Below are positions 24,001 to 35,900 of a DNA stretch of 64,000 nt, piece after piece. The DNA is taken from contig NC_091098.1 in the NCBI RefSeq assembly GCF_024713975.1, forward strand, positions 27,630,316 through 27,694,315, read 5' to 3'. A model generated the notes under the pieces. It was not told where the DNA came from. It worked only from the letters and a program-made list of their open reading frames with translations, and ran no database searches. The position numbers and the translations under genes were made by a program. Numbering within the stretch: the first letter of the stretch is position 1; every line of letters begins with the position of its first letter. Origin of the DNA: Paralichthys olivaceus. Lineage: Eukaryota > Chordata > Actinopteri > Pleuronectiformes > Paralichthyidae.

Positions 24001-26115
24001 ACAAGAAGAAACTGAAACATGAGACAAACTGTTCCTGTTGTTGTGAACGAGTCTGACCCGACAACCTGCTGCTGCTTCTTCACATGAGAAAATCTGTTGT
24101 GAGGACATTTTCCAGAGTTTTTGTCTGGACACTAAACGCAGCCTCGTCTTGTTTACTATTGAAAGTCAGTGGTTTCCTGTGCGGTTGGTCAAACGTTTTG
24201 GTTTCTGATGCCTGAAAACTCCGTGTGATGTGGACGTAGCAGCAGCGATTCGTTTTAAAATGAATCGTGGCTGTAGCCTCGGAGTGAGGAGGCTCAGTGA
24301 CCCATCGTCTTCTGATCCGTCCAACGTTTCCACGCACACCAACGTGTTCCTTTGCTTTGTCTGACGACCTCAGTGTGAACACAGCAGCTCAGATATCAAG
24401 TTGGAAATGATCCTGAAGGTCAGAGCTTTATCATCGGTCGGGTGTTTAATGAATGTAACTCCCGTCGGCCGTCAGTGCTGAACTGGGTCACAGAAGTTTC
24501 AGCTCCACATGCTTTGCTACAACCAACTCTGAAAATACACTGGAACACACACACACACACACACACAAACTATCTCCCCTGCAGCTGCTGAATAAACAGT
24601 GTGCCTTGAGTCGTGCCCTGAACTAAACACGTCCCTCAGAGGCTGCGGAGACAGAACAGGCTCATCCAGCTCGGTCACTTGTGTCGCTCACACTTCCTCC
24701 ACTGTGTCGTCTCAACAACACAGAGAACAAGCCAGAGAATGTTTGCACTCTGGTTGCAGTACAACTTCAGCAGAGTTGTGAAACTCAACTTGTCTCAACT
24801 TTGCTCATTTTCACAACAGAGAGTCATCTGGACATTTGAGGAACTGACTGCACTTTTTATTTCTACACTCACACACGAGTCACGACGGCTCTGCCTCTGA
24901 GCGTCGTCCTGCTCGGCTCTGAGCATCACAGTCGACAAGCTGACACACGTGACGGACACTTGGTGACGGAGGGAGAGAGGCGGGCTGAGAAAAGGACGGA
25001 GGGTCTGGAGCTGCGTCCCAGTTCTGTCAGATTCTGGTGCATTTATCCAGCAACATAAATATGAACCAGCTGGTTTTTATCAAGATCAGTGAGTTTTCAG
25101 AAAACAGCAGAGTCACTTGTTAATCCCAACAATCGTCCATTAACCTGCTATAAGTTAAAAATAATCATGACGTTGAAGTGACGTCGCTCAGCTGTAGCTC
25201 AGCCTCTCGTCACAGATCAGTGGTCCTGGACGTCTCAGGGCTCTGGATCGAAGCTGACTCTAAACTCCGTCCACTGTGTAAAGAGCTCAGAGTGATGATG
25301 ATGATTAATCCTGTTCTCTAAAGTTATGAAACGAGGAGTCGTTGTGTTTCTTCAGGGAAGGAAACGAGCCCGGCGACGAGCTGACGGTGACGTACAGAGA
25401 GCTGCTGCAGAGGGTCTGTCAGTTCGCCAACGTCCTGAAGTCCCAGGGTACGTCACACCCACCTGACTCACAGCGGATGTTCAAACACTCACATGGTCTT
25501 TACAGATCCTGTGTCAGTTTCTGGTGCAGGTTGTTTTCAGGTTGTTCTCCTGGTTTATCTGTGTTTGATGTTGAGTGACAGAGTAAAGTCTCGTCTGCAG
25601 GCGTGAAGAAGGGCGACCGCGTGTCCATTTACATGCCCATGGTGGTGGAACTGGTGGTAGCCATGTTGGCGTGTGCCCGCATCGGAGCCGTTCACTCCAT
25701 AGTGGTGCGTTATTTACACACAGCACACGCGTGAGCGGGACGTCACTGCGTGGAGGACGGATGTTAACTCTGTTGTGCTGCATCCAGTTCGCAGGTTTCT
25801 CTGCTGAGTCTCTGTGTGAGAGGATCATGGACTCCCAGTGTTCACTGCTCATCACTGCAGGTCAGAAAATATCATGTGGATCTTCATCGTTTCACTTTTC
25901 AACTGTTCTCTCAATGTTTGATTCTCTTTGTCTCTTCATTCATTTCTTCATCTCGTTCACTCAGATGGTTTCTATCGAGGAGACAAGCTGATCAACTTGA
26001 AGCTCTTAGCTGACGAAGCTCTGCAGAAGTGTAGAGACAAGTACGACACACACACACACACACAGACCATCACACACACACACACAGACACACACAGACC
26101 ATCACAACCAGACCA

Positions 26116-26159
<44 letters not shown>

Positions 26160-29100
26160 ACCATCTCACTCAGACACACACACAGACACACACAGACCAT
26201 CACACACACACACACACACACAGAGACCATCTCACACACACAGACCATCACACACACACAGAGACCATCTCACTCACACACACAGACACACACACACACA
26301 CAGACCATCACATACACACACACACAGAGACAATCACACCATTTGATTGTGTGTGCCCCCTGGTGGCAACATAACATGTGGACACATATCGTTATCGTCG
26401 GGCTTATTATAATTAATAAGTTAAGAATATATCTGTACATGTTCCTGCTGAAGAGCTGATGAGCATCTTGTCTCTGTCTCTGCAGGGGTTTCCCAATGCA
26501 GAAGTGTATTATGCTGAAACACTTGTCCAAAGAGGCAGAGGACACGTCTCTGGATTCTCAGTCTCCTCCAGCCAAACGACCCTGTCCTGGTCTGCAGGTA
26601 AACAACAAGTTATCAACCACAAACTGTTCAGACGTGACCTGTGGTTGAAGCAATGTTTTAAGTTCTCATCGTCCATGAGAAGAAAACACGTGACACAACA
26701 GGTTTGACATGTGAGCAACATGATTCCAGTCTCAGTGGAATAAAAACCAAACACAGCTGATGTTTGTCTTTTGTGGACAAACGTCATGAAAAGACCCAAA
26801 CCAACATGTCAGCCTAACATGACATGGACACATTCACTGAGACGTTATTATTGATACATGACTTCCTGTTTGTTAGCTGGGCTGTGGAGTCTCAACAGTC
26901 TGAACTTCTGCTTCACCAGCGTGAGACATCAGACAATACGTCTCTAGGACGTCAGGGACAACACTTCGCTGGTCTGGGTCTTTTCATGGGATTCATTCAT
27001 AATAATCTAAACTGAGATTTAACTTCTGGTTTCGTCCCCAAACTTTTCTTCTTTTGTTTTCTCTGAAAGATTCAGACAGTTTGAGTATTTTCTGTGAAAC
27101 TCGTCCCTGGAGATACTTTTTTAACGATAATCAATCCTTCAAAGCTCTTAAATCTTTTCCCTCACTTTGGTTTAACCAGTTGGACCCTGCTTGTTTTTTG
27201 GGTTTTTTAAAATAATGGCTCTCCCTCATTAACTTCTCCTTCCTCCTCCTCCTCTCCTCGCTCCTGTCCAGCAGGAGAAACAGACAGGGAGAGTAAAGAA
27301 AACCCGTCCTGTTCCGCAGGTATTTTCATCCCCTCCTCCCTCCACTGAATCCCCCAGAACATCTTTGTGTTTGCTTTTTAAAAAGGAGTTTCACCCACAA
27401 ACAGAATTTACATTTTGCTGCTGTCAAAACAACAAATTGAGTTTGAAAAACTTAAATCCTTTTATTTGGTAAATACTATTTTTAATAAATGTCTTCTTTG
27501 CACAATTCAATGAAAATACAATTCAAGATTTATTGTTTTGACCAAACAGCAGTTTGTTATTCTCGTGACCGTTTACAGCTCAGACGACCTTTTGAACATG
27601 AGAAATCATCTTTCTTTCATTTAGAATTACATTTTCAGCCTGAAATCAGCTGACATTAAAATCAGCTGCTCAACTAAATCAAGAACTACTCTTGAAATTA
27701 ACGGACATTTTGAGCGAGCCAATTACATTTCGACAAAACATCAGAAAAGTGAGAATGTGGCTCATGTTCTGAAATGTTTGCTGTCGTGTCTCAAGTCGTG
27801 AGAATAAAATGTAAATTCTGTGTCAGTTGGATTAACACAGTTTTCTTTTCTTATCTGTTTTAACCTCTAACCTTCGACTGCACATCGTGGAGTCGTCCGC
27901 AGCTCAGTGACCTGAGTCTGAAGGGTTTTCTCTTCTTTTGAAAAGGCTCTAAACTTCAGAACTAAAATATAAAAGAGGTGGAGCCTGTGTTTTCTCCTAT
28001 GTACGTCTTTCCTGCGTCGCTTCATATCCGGTCACATCACTTCCTGGATTAAACTACAACTTCAGACAGGAACTGTCCTGACATGTTGTGTAGTCATGTT
28101 GTGTAGACATGTTGTGTAGACAGTGTGTGAAGCAGCAGCAGATTGTCGACTCGTTCACAACAACAGGAACATGTGGAGACATTCAGGTGAGGGGCGGAGC
28201 CTGTAGAGCAGCAGGAGGCGGGACATGACGTCTAAACTCTGCTGTGTAAAGATCAGTGTTCGTCCACACGGCGTCGGCCCTCATCACCTAAACATCTGGA
28301 ACCTCCTCGTCTTTCCAAGTGGACGTCTTCGTCCTCTACGTGTACGACTCCTCTTCTTCATCCTGAGACATTTGAGTTCTTCAGTTTCACGTCCGTCACG
28401 TGTTAGAAACCTCAGAGACACGCCCACTCGCTCACTGAGAAGGTTCCAGATGTTTCACTAGAAGCTGCAGCAGAAGATCCAGAACATGTCCAGAGACACT
28501 GACATTTGTTCTCACATACAGAACACGTCAGGAACACGTCAGGAACACGTCAGGAACACGTCAGGAACACGTCCAGACCATCTTAAAACAGTTCGAGTGT
28601 TAGTGCGACACCTGCGACCGTCGTTCCTCTTTTTCACCTGCACCCACATTAAAACATTAGATTTAAATTGAGTGAATCTCAGAACTGTTGACTTTGTGTC
28701 CAGAAACCACAGAATGTGACGGAAACAGAACACACACGAACATCACGTCTGCAGAAGCCGTGTGTTTTCTGAGTTAACAGTTTGATGAACGAGCTCAGTC
28801 GACACCAGATCTGGATCCATTTCCTGTTTCTTCCACTTGTTTCTGTCACGTAAAGGAAAATTAAATTATTGATCAAGAAAACTCAAAACCACCTGATCGT
28901 CAAGGTTTTTATGGCAAAATGTGATATACCCATGATTATTATTCTTATTATTGTTATTATTAGGGCCACGCTGAAGAAAGATATTTAGAGAATAAAGTAG
29001 TAGTATTATGAGAAATTGTATATTCCAAGAACAAAGATAAAGAATGATTACAAATATTACAATAATATTCCAAATGTGTCCTCAGTCACTATTGTACGTC

Positions 29101-32100
29101 GTAATCTTACATCGTTTAAGTTTAGTTTTACGAGAATAAAGAGAATGAATTCGATCTTTCCTTAATGTTTCTGAAACATTTGTATTTTTAACTCATATTT
29201 TGTCATAAGTTGTATCAGAAGACGGACACGGCGTCTCTTCTGCCCTCGATTGTACAACGATTAAGCAAGAATACAAACGCTGCCATTTTGTGGTGATGAT
29301 GTATATTATACTGCAGTCAGCCACCAGGGGGTGCTCAAGATGTTTAGGCTTCACTTTCGGCTGTTGTCGTGTCGTCCGTCTTTATTTCCTGTTCTCGATC
29401 AGACAGTAAATGACCCAGCTCTGAGGACGTCTCTTTATTCTGACTCGGATCTAAACTCTCTCTCTGCTCGTTTGTGTGTTTATGAAACTAACTTTCTTTC
29501 ACCTTGTGTTTTCGATTGTAGAGACATTGTTCTGTTTTCACCTTGAGTCTGTGATTCATAGGAAATGAGTCGTTAACTGTGTATTTGCATGTTTGTCCTC
29601 GTCTTCGTTTGTTTGACATGTTCGTGTCTTTTTGTTGTTGTTGTTGACTTTGCTCCCAGGTTCCGTGGAACCCTGATGTCGACCTGTGTTGGCTCAGTCT
29701 GACACGAGGAGCTTCAGACGAGTGCGAACCCGAGTGGTGCGATTCTGAAGATCCTCTATTCATCCTCTACACGAGCGGCTCCACCGGCAAACCCAAGGTA
29801 CAACACATTTTAACATTTGATTATAAAGATCAGCTCCAGAAATCGTCTTCACCAGTGTTAATATTCAAACTATTAAAAGCTCCTGTTCTGTCTTTGCTCT
29901 CTGGAATCACGTGTTTGTCACACGTTGCTCGTGTTTCTCGTTCTTACCCACCGTCCTCTGCTCTCGTCCTCAGGGAGTCCTTCACACAGTCAGCGGCTAC
30001 ATGCTCTACACCGCCACCACCTTTAAGCTGGTGTTCGACTACCAGCCCGATGATGTTTACTGGTGCACGGCGGACATCGGCTGGATCACCGGACACTCCT
30101 ACATCACCTACGGCCCTCTGGCCAACGGCGCCACCAGTGTGCTGGTGAGTAAAAGCCCACGGACTGCGGGACGACATAACTTCCTGTTTTTACAAACTGC
30201 AGCCAACTTGGCCGTCGGTCGCTCTATTGTGACTGTGGCTAATTTTATCCATGATGCACTGCAGCCAAAGAATCCTCCCTTCAGTACATTCATTCTGTAA
30301 TTTAGATTTTTAGTTTTCTATTTATTACAACCAGCTGATAAAAACAATTTTAGTACAAAAATAACAACATTTATTATATTTATATATATATATAAATACA
30401 AAATTGTAAAATATTTTCAGAAAAACAAATAGAAATATTCTGTAATGCCTGATGTTCTGTGAACCACCAGTAATGTTTTCTATCTGCTCATGTGACTTTA
30501 AATAAGACTGATGTCAGAGGTAACGAGCAGCTCGCCACGTGTCGTCATGACGACCAGTCTGTTCTATGTTGTCACAGACGTCTCTTCACCTAATGAATCG
30601 GTTTCTAGATTTTATTACCAACACGTAGCGTTGACACCCACCTGACCCGTCAGGTGACTTGGTAATTCAAACTTCTTCAACATGTTCAACACGTCGGCTT
30701 GTACAGGTTGAACCTGTTCATCCGAGGGAATGTGGATCAGCTCATAAACCATCTGACTGTTAATGTAGATGGTCTCCAGATAATCTCCAGTTAGTCTCCA
30801 GTTAGTCTCCAGTTAGTCTCCAGATAATCTCCAGTTAGTCTCCAGATAGTCTCCAGTTAGTCTCCAGTTAGTCTCCAGTTAGTCTCCAGACTTCTCCAGT
30901 TAGTCTCCAGATAATCTCCAGATAATCTCCAGTTAGTCTCCAGTTAGTCTCCAGTTAGTCTCCAGTTAGTCTCCAGATAGTCTCCAGTTAGTCTCCAGAT
31001 AATCTCCAGATAATCTCCAGTTAGTCTCCAGTGTGTCTCCAGATAGTCTCCAGTTAGTCTCCAGATAATCTCCAGTTAGTCTCCAGTTAGTCTCCAGTTA
31101 GTCTCTAGATAATCTCCAGTTAGTCTCCAGTTAGTCTCCAGATAATCTCCAGATAATCTCCAGTTAGTCTCCAGTTAGTCTCCAGTTAGTCTCTAGATAA
31201 TCTCCAGTTAGTCTCCAGTTAGTCTCCAGATAATCTCCAGTTAGTCTCCAGATAATCTCCAGATAATCTCCAGTTAGTCTCCAGATAATCTCCAGATAAT
31301 CTCCAGATAGTCTCCAGATAATCTCCAGATAGTCTCCAGTTAGTCTCTAGACCTTCTCCAGATAATCTCCAGTTAGTCTCCAGTTAGTCTCTAGACCTTC
31401 TCCAGATAATCTCCAGTTAGTCTCCAGATAGTCTCCAGTTAGTCTCTAGACCTTCTCCAGATAATCTCCAGTTAGTCTCCAGACCTTCTCCAGTTAGTCT
31501 CCAGTTAGTCTCCAGTTAGTCTCCAGACCTTCTCCAGATAATCTCCAGTTAGTCTCCAGTTAGTCTCCAGTTAGTCTCCAGATAATCTCCAGATAGTCTC
31601 CAGATAGTCTCCAGTTAGTCTCCAGACCTTCTCCAGTTAGTCTCCAGATAATCTCCAGTTAGTCTCCAGATAATCTCCAGATAGTCTCCAGATAATCTCC
31701 AGTTAGTCTCCAGATAATCTCCAGATAATCTCCAGATAGTCTCCAGTTAGTCTCTAGACCTTCTCCAGATAATCTCCAGTTAGTCTCCAGTTAGTCTCTA
31801 GACCTTCTCCAGATAATCTCCAGTTAGTCTCCAGTTAGTCTCTAGACCTTCTCCAGATAATCTCCAGTTAGTCTCCAGTTAGTCTCTAGACCTTCTCCAG
31901 ATAATCTCCAGTTAGTCTCCAGATAGTCTCCAGTTAGTCTCTAGACCTTCTCCAGATAATCTCCAGTTAGTCTCCAGACCTTCTCCAGTTAGTCTCCAGT
32001 TAGTCTCCAGTTAGTCTCCAGATAATCTCCAGTTAGTCTCCAGATAGTCTCCAGTTAGTCTCCAGTTAGTCTCCAGACCTTCTCCAGAAGGGCTGCGTGG

Positions 32101-35100
32101 GGTTTATGTCCAGATCAGGATGTGAGAAGACGTCAGGACGTTGTCCAGATGATTGACAGTCGTCCCTATGTTGAAACAGAGAATGTGACTGGTGATGACG
32201 TCACATCATGTCTAGATGAAGCTCATTGGTCGAGGACACAACAGAGTCACGGGTCTGATTCCACCACACGTTTGTTTTGTCTCCAGTTCGAGGGTCTGCC
32301 CACTTACCCTGACGTGAGCCGCATGTGGGAGATCGTGGACAAATATCTTGTGACCAAGTTCTACACGGCTCCGACCGCCATCAGGCTGCTGATGAAGTAC
32401 GGCAGGGAGCCGGTGCAGAAGTGAGTCCGTCCCTTTGTCCTCTGTGTGTCCTCCACACGTCCTCTGTGTGTCCTCTATACGTCCTCTACACGTCCTCTGT
32501 GTGTCCTCCACACGTCCTCTGTGTGTCCTCCACATGTCCTCTGTGTGTCCTCCACACGTCCTCTGTGTGTCCTCCACACATCCTCTGTGTGTCCTCCACA
32601 CGTCCTCCACACGTCCTCTGTGTCCTCCACATGTCCTCTGTGTGTCCTCCACACGTCCTCTGTGTGTCCTCTACACGTCCTCTGTGTGTCCTCCACACGT
32701 CCTCTGTGTGTCCTCCACACGTCCTCTGTGTGTCCTCTACACGTCCTCTGTGTGTCCTCCACACGTCCTCTGTGTGTCCTCTACACGTCCTCTGTGTGTC
32801 CTCCACACGTCCTCTGTGTGTCCTCTACACGTCCTCTACACGTCCTCTGTGTGTCCTCCACACGTCCTCTGTGTGTCCTCCACACGTCCTCTGTGTCCTC
32901 CACACGTCCTCGTCTGTTTGTGTGTGTTTCACATCAGCATTTACAACAAGACAAATATTCACATTTCCACAGGAGGAATTCAGATAAAAGGTTTGAAACT
33001 GATTCATTGATTCACGTAGATTTAATATTTATTTTAAATATTTACTTCATTCTCTCTCCGAATATCTCTGTCTCCCCCTCCCTCCCTCCCTCCCTCCCTC
33101 TCCCCAGGTTTAAGCGAGAGTCCCTGAAGGTTCTGGGGACAGTGGGAGAGCCCATCAACCCTGAGGCCTGGCAGTGGTACTACAACGTGGTGGGGGAGAG
33201 GAGGTGTCCTGTAGTGGACACCTTCTGGCAGACGGAAACTGTGAGTCTGAGTTATTGTTCACTGTGAAACCACTGATATCAAAAACATTTACTTCCTCAC
33301 TGAGAGCAGGTGAGACTGTGAGGTGTGGCGCCCCCTGTAGGAAGGAAAGTTGATTGACACTGGGTATAAATCATTTCCTGTCTGTCTTTCAGGGTGGACA
33401 CGTGTTGACTCCTCTTCCTGCAGCAACACCCATGAAGCCTGGATCTGCTGTGAGTACATGCTGCAAACAGACCTGGGGTCCTGACTGACAGCTGAGACGT
33501 CGGGCCGGACCTCGCCTCCGTCCCTTCTCTGACTTCACATGACGTCACCAGCGAGAGACGTGTTTCTGTGTTTTTTGCTTCAGTTTTCATAAAAACAGTT
33601 TGTTTGTGTCCTCCAGACGTTCCCGTTCTTCGGAGTGGTGCCTGCCATCTTGAATGAGTCGGGAGAGGAGCTGGAGGGGCCGAGTGAAGGATACCTGGTC
33701 AGGACTGTTATTGAACTAGTATGTTCTCCCAGGAACACGTCAGTGTCGTGTCACGTGTTGACTGCTCCGTGTTTCTAACAGGTGTTCAAACGGCCGTGGC
33801 CCGGTGTGATGAGAACAGTGTTTGGAAACCATCAGAGGTTTGAAACCATTTACTTCAAGAAGTTCCCGGGATACTACGTCACCGGAGACGGTGAGAAATC
33901 AAAACAAGTCAGAGAACATCTCCGAGTCCGATGAACGATTCCACGTCTGACTTCCCTGTTAGTGTGTAGACGAGATTCAGAGATTCAGGAAACAGAGACG
34001 ATAATATTCACACAGTCGTGTCTGTAGAGACGACAATGATGCCGTTCATACACAAAGAAAGAATGAAACCTCGTACTCATCTTACTCACTGTTCGTTCTT
34101 TCACTCGCCCTAGTGGCTCTTAGGAGTCATTGCAGTCTTGTAAAGACGCTGTCTTCCTACAGGTTGCCGTAGAGACAAGGACGGTTACTACTGGATCACA
34201 GGGCGGATCGACGACATGCTGAACGTGTCAGGTGAGACTCCTGTCGCCTCGATGAAGAGAACAAGACAAACGTTTTATAAAAGGATTTCATCTCGAGTGG
34301 CAGCGATGAATCAATGAGTCGATCAAAAGAGAATTCATCCCTGATCGTCTTCGACTAAACAAAGGTTTGATGGTTCAAAGTTGTAAAAAGTTGTCGAGAA
34401 CGTTTCTGATCTGAGTCTGAACAATGTGTTTGTTCATCGTTTCATTTGCTCTGTTAGTTTAAGACTTGTCTTCGTCACGTCCTGTCGTCGTCACATACGT
34501 CCTGTCTTCGTCACATACTTCCTGTCTTCGTCACATACGTCCTGTCGTCGTCACATACGTCCTGTCTTCGTCACATACGTCCTGTCTTCGTCACATACGT
34601 CCTGTCTTCGTCACATACGTCCTGTCGTCGTCACATACGTCCTGTCGTCGTCACCTGTCGACTTCCTGTGACCGGGCCAAACGTCCAAACAAGTGTTTTC
34701 ACTCTGCAGACGATCAGAACCATGGTTCAGTTGGATCCAGACCCAGAACACCTCCTCTGGTCGGATATTCCAACACTTTGATTCCGTCTCTTTCTTCAGG
34801 CCACTTGTTGAGCACAGCGGAGGTGGAGTCGGCTCTGGTGGAGCATGAGGCCGTTGCTGAGGCCGCTGTGGTGGGCAGACCTCATCCTGTGAAAGGAGAG
34901 AGCCTCTACTGCTTCGTAACCCTCAATGACGGGCTGACGTTCAACCGCACGCTGGAGGCAGAACTCAAAAAACAAGGTGGGTCAACACGGAGGAGTTTGT
35001 CTCCTGCGCTGCCTGAGAGCTGTCGTCCCGTCAGGGAGGACGAGCGTCTTCACAGGTTATTTGTAACGAAACAGCGACGCCCTGTGAAAGTTGGAGTCTC

Positions 35101-35619
35101 ATGTGGTTTGTGTTTGGTGTTTTCACAGTGAGGGAGAAGATCGGCGCCATCGCCACACCGGACTTCATCCAGAACGCCCCTGGACTCCCCAAGACCCGAT
35201 CAGGTCGGTGTTCAGGAAGTGGAGATGCTGCTTCACTGCAGCCGTACGTGTGGAGAAAGGAAAAGTTCAGTTGTATGAAGTCTCACAGGAAGTCAGAAAA
35301 CATGCTCCTCATTAAAGATCAGACTCATCAGACGCAGCAGCTGTGGGTCTGACCTCATCTTTAGAATTAGAAGAGAAAACTGTCAAATAAAGAAGTTTCT
35401 TCAAAGTGCTTCTTTTTATTCTCTTCTCCTTCACTCTTCCTTTCTTCGTGTTTTTGTCGTCTCTTCATGTTCCCCTCTTCTCTCTCCACAGGGAAGATCA
35501 TGCGACGGGTGCTCCGCAAAATCGCCTGCGGCGAACGGGACCTGGGGGACATCTCCACGCTGGCCGACTCGTCCGTCGTCGAGCAGCTCTTCCAGAACAG
35601 ATGCGGCGCCGCCGTGTGA
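21018..35619 (+). CDS. acss2: Acetyl-coenzyme A synthetase, cytoplasmic/nuclear (18 constitutive exons)
   Basis: Makes acetyl-CoA from acetate, ATP and CoA in cytosol and nucleus. Exons: 21018-21144, 22044-22239, 25356-25447, 25601-25704, 25788-25860, 25965-26040, 26486-26597, 29660-29797, 29974-30144, 32287-32420, 33108-33240, 33393-33449, 33617-33697, 33782-33890, 34163-34231, 34800-34976, 35129-35203, 35492-35619. Phases join to 683 residues (human 701). N-terminal domain with [17 protein letters not shown]-binding P-loop [10 protein letters not shown] at 297-306; [24 protein letters not shown] hinge; C-terminal [18 protein letters not shown] with the catalytic Lys at about 643. That last stretch also holds the serine and basic cluster which in human ACSS2 form the AMPK-controlled nuclear localisation signal. 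Cytosolic ACSS2 is favoured over mitochondrial ACSS1 because the N-terminus shows no targeting presequence and begins [14 protein letters not shown]. Several introns carry minisatellites. Confidence 0.97.
21161..21490. repeat. CTACACACTGC minisatellite in acss2 intron 1
   Basis: About 30 imperfect copies of a 10-11-bp unit (CTACACACTG and CTGCACACTG variants) begin only 17 nt after the exon 1 donor at 21144. Exon 1 reads open through the whole array to 21542 if the donor is not used. Confidence 0.95.
21728..21779. repeat. Short GTCATCTGAG/GTCATGTAAG tandem repeat
   Basis: Five copies of a 10-bp unit in acss2 intron 1, about 265 bp before exon 2. Confidence 0.8.
22240..25355 (+). other. acss2 intron 2 (3.1 kb)
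   Basis: No exon seen. It contains a G run at 22741-22759 and (CA)n at about 24544-24567. A 139-codon open frame on the minus strand (23713-24132) has no recognisable domain and is treated as chance. Confidence 0.6.
26045..26335. repeat. Compound (CA)n array at acss2 intron 6 donor
   Basis: CA tracts alternating with ACAGACCATCACA units start 4 nt after the exon 6 donor (CAA|GTACGACACAC) and fill most of the intron's first 300 nt. Confidence 0.95.
27275..27319 (+). CDS. acss2: Probable 45-nt acss2 cassette exon (NAGNAG acceptor)
   Basis: Between exon 7 (ends phase 0 at 26597) and exon 8 (starts phase 0 at 29660) lies a stretch after a pyrimidine-rich tract with tandem acceptors CAGCAG, ending CCGCAG|GTATTT. 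It would add 15 basic residues beginning EKQTGRVKK (16 with the upstream AG) and keeps frame. Human ACSS2 also has an isoform with a 13-residue insertion at about this place. Splice sites are visible; use is not shown. Confidence 0.5.
27320..29659 (+). other. acss2 intron before exon 8
   Basis: No exon recognised. It includes four or five copies of the 11-mer AGGAACACGTC at about 28528-28572 and A/T-rich sequence around 28920-29220. Confidence 0.6.
30768..32088. repeat. 11-bp minisatellite TCTCCAGTTAG in acss2 intron 9
   Basis: About 120 copies of an 11-bp unit in two main forms, TCTCCAGTTAG and TCTCCAGATAA, with occasional TCTCCAGACCT. The array fills about 1.3 kb of the 2.1-kb intron between exons 30144 and 32287. 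The following acceptor is itself TTTTGTCTCCAG|TTCG, so each unit carries a copy of the acceptor's last seven bases. Confidence 0.97.
32436..32912. repeat. 22-bp minisatellite in acss2 intron 10
   Basis: About 22 copies of the unit TCCTCTGTGTGTCCTCCACACG with shorter variants start 16 nt after the exon 10 donor at 32420. Open frames cross it in several phases on both strands, as expected for a repeat without stop codons; none looks like a real gene. Confidence 0.96.
34480..34662. repeat. 20-bp minisatellite in acss2 intron 15
   Basis: Nine copies of CGTCCTGTCTTCGTCACATA and its GTCGTC variant, in the intron between exons ending 34231 and starting 34800. Confidence 0.95.
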
Positions 35620-35697
35620 CGACCTCAGGGATCCTCGCTCGGACTGTGGCTGCACACCGACGGCCACAAAGTCAACCAGGGAAGAAGAAGAGGACAA

Positions 35698-35726
35698 GAG
35701 GAGGAGGAGGAGGAGGAGGAGGAGGA
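35698..35726. repeat. (GAG)n in acss2 3' UTR
   Basis: About ten GAG/GGA triplets 80 nt after the acss2 stop codon. Confidence 0.9.
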
Positions 35727-35894
35727 TTCTTTGGACTCGGTCTTGGCTTGATAACAACCTCTAGCTCCTGGTGAGGAGCAGCGGCGCTCAGCACGCATTT
35801 AAAATCAGATATTTCACATCACAACTGACTTGAACATCTGGATTGAACAGGTTGGATGAAATGAGTCCAGAAGGAGACAGATGCTTCTGTTAGA

Positions 35895-35900
35895 AATAAA
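35895..35900 (+). terminator. Polyadenylation signal AATAAA, acss2
   Basis: First canonical hexamer after the stop codon (276 nt). Sequence to about 36600 has no other perfect hexamer, so this is the likeliest 3' end. Confidence 0.5.

Noticed and set aside
23713..24132. 139-codon minus-strand open frame in acss2 intron 2
   Set aside because: No recognisable domain, no splice structure, and an overlapping plus-strand frame of similar size; a chance frame is likelier.
25189..25256. Possible tRNA gene (TAGCTCAG with a later GGATCGAA)
   Set aside because: No acceptor stem pairing or convincing cloverleaf could be built; probably coincidence.
32212..32806. Long frames on both strands in acss2 intron 10
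   Set aside because: Explained by the 22-bp minisatellite.
35431..35757. 108-codon minus-strand frame over the acss2 3' end
   Set aside because: It is the shadow of acss2 exon 18 plus the GAG repeat; the plus strand reads the conserved C-terminus of the enzyme.
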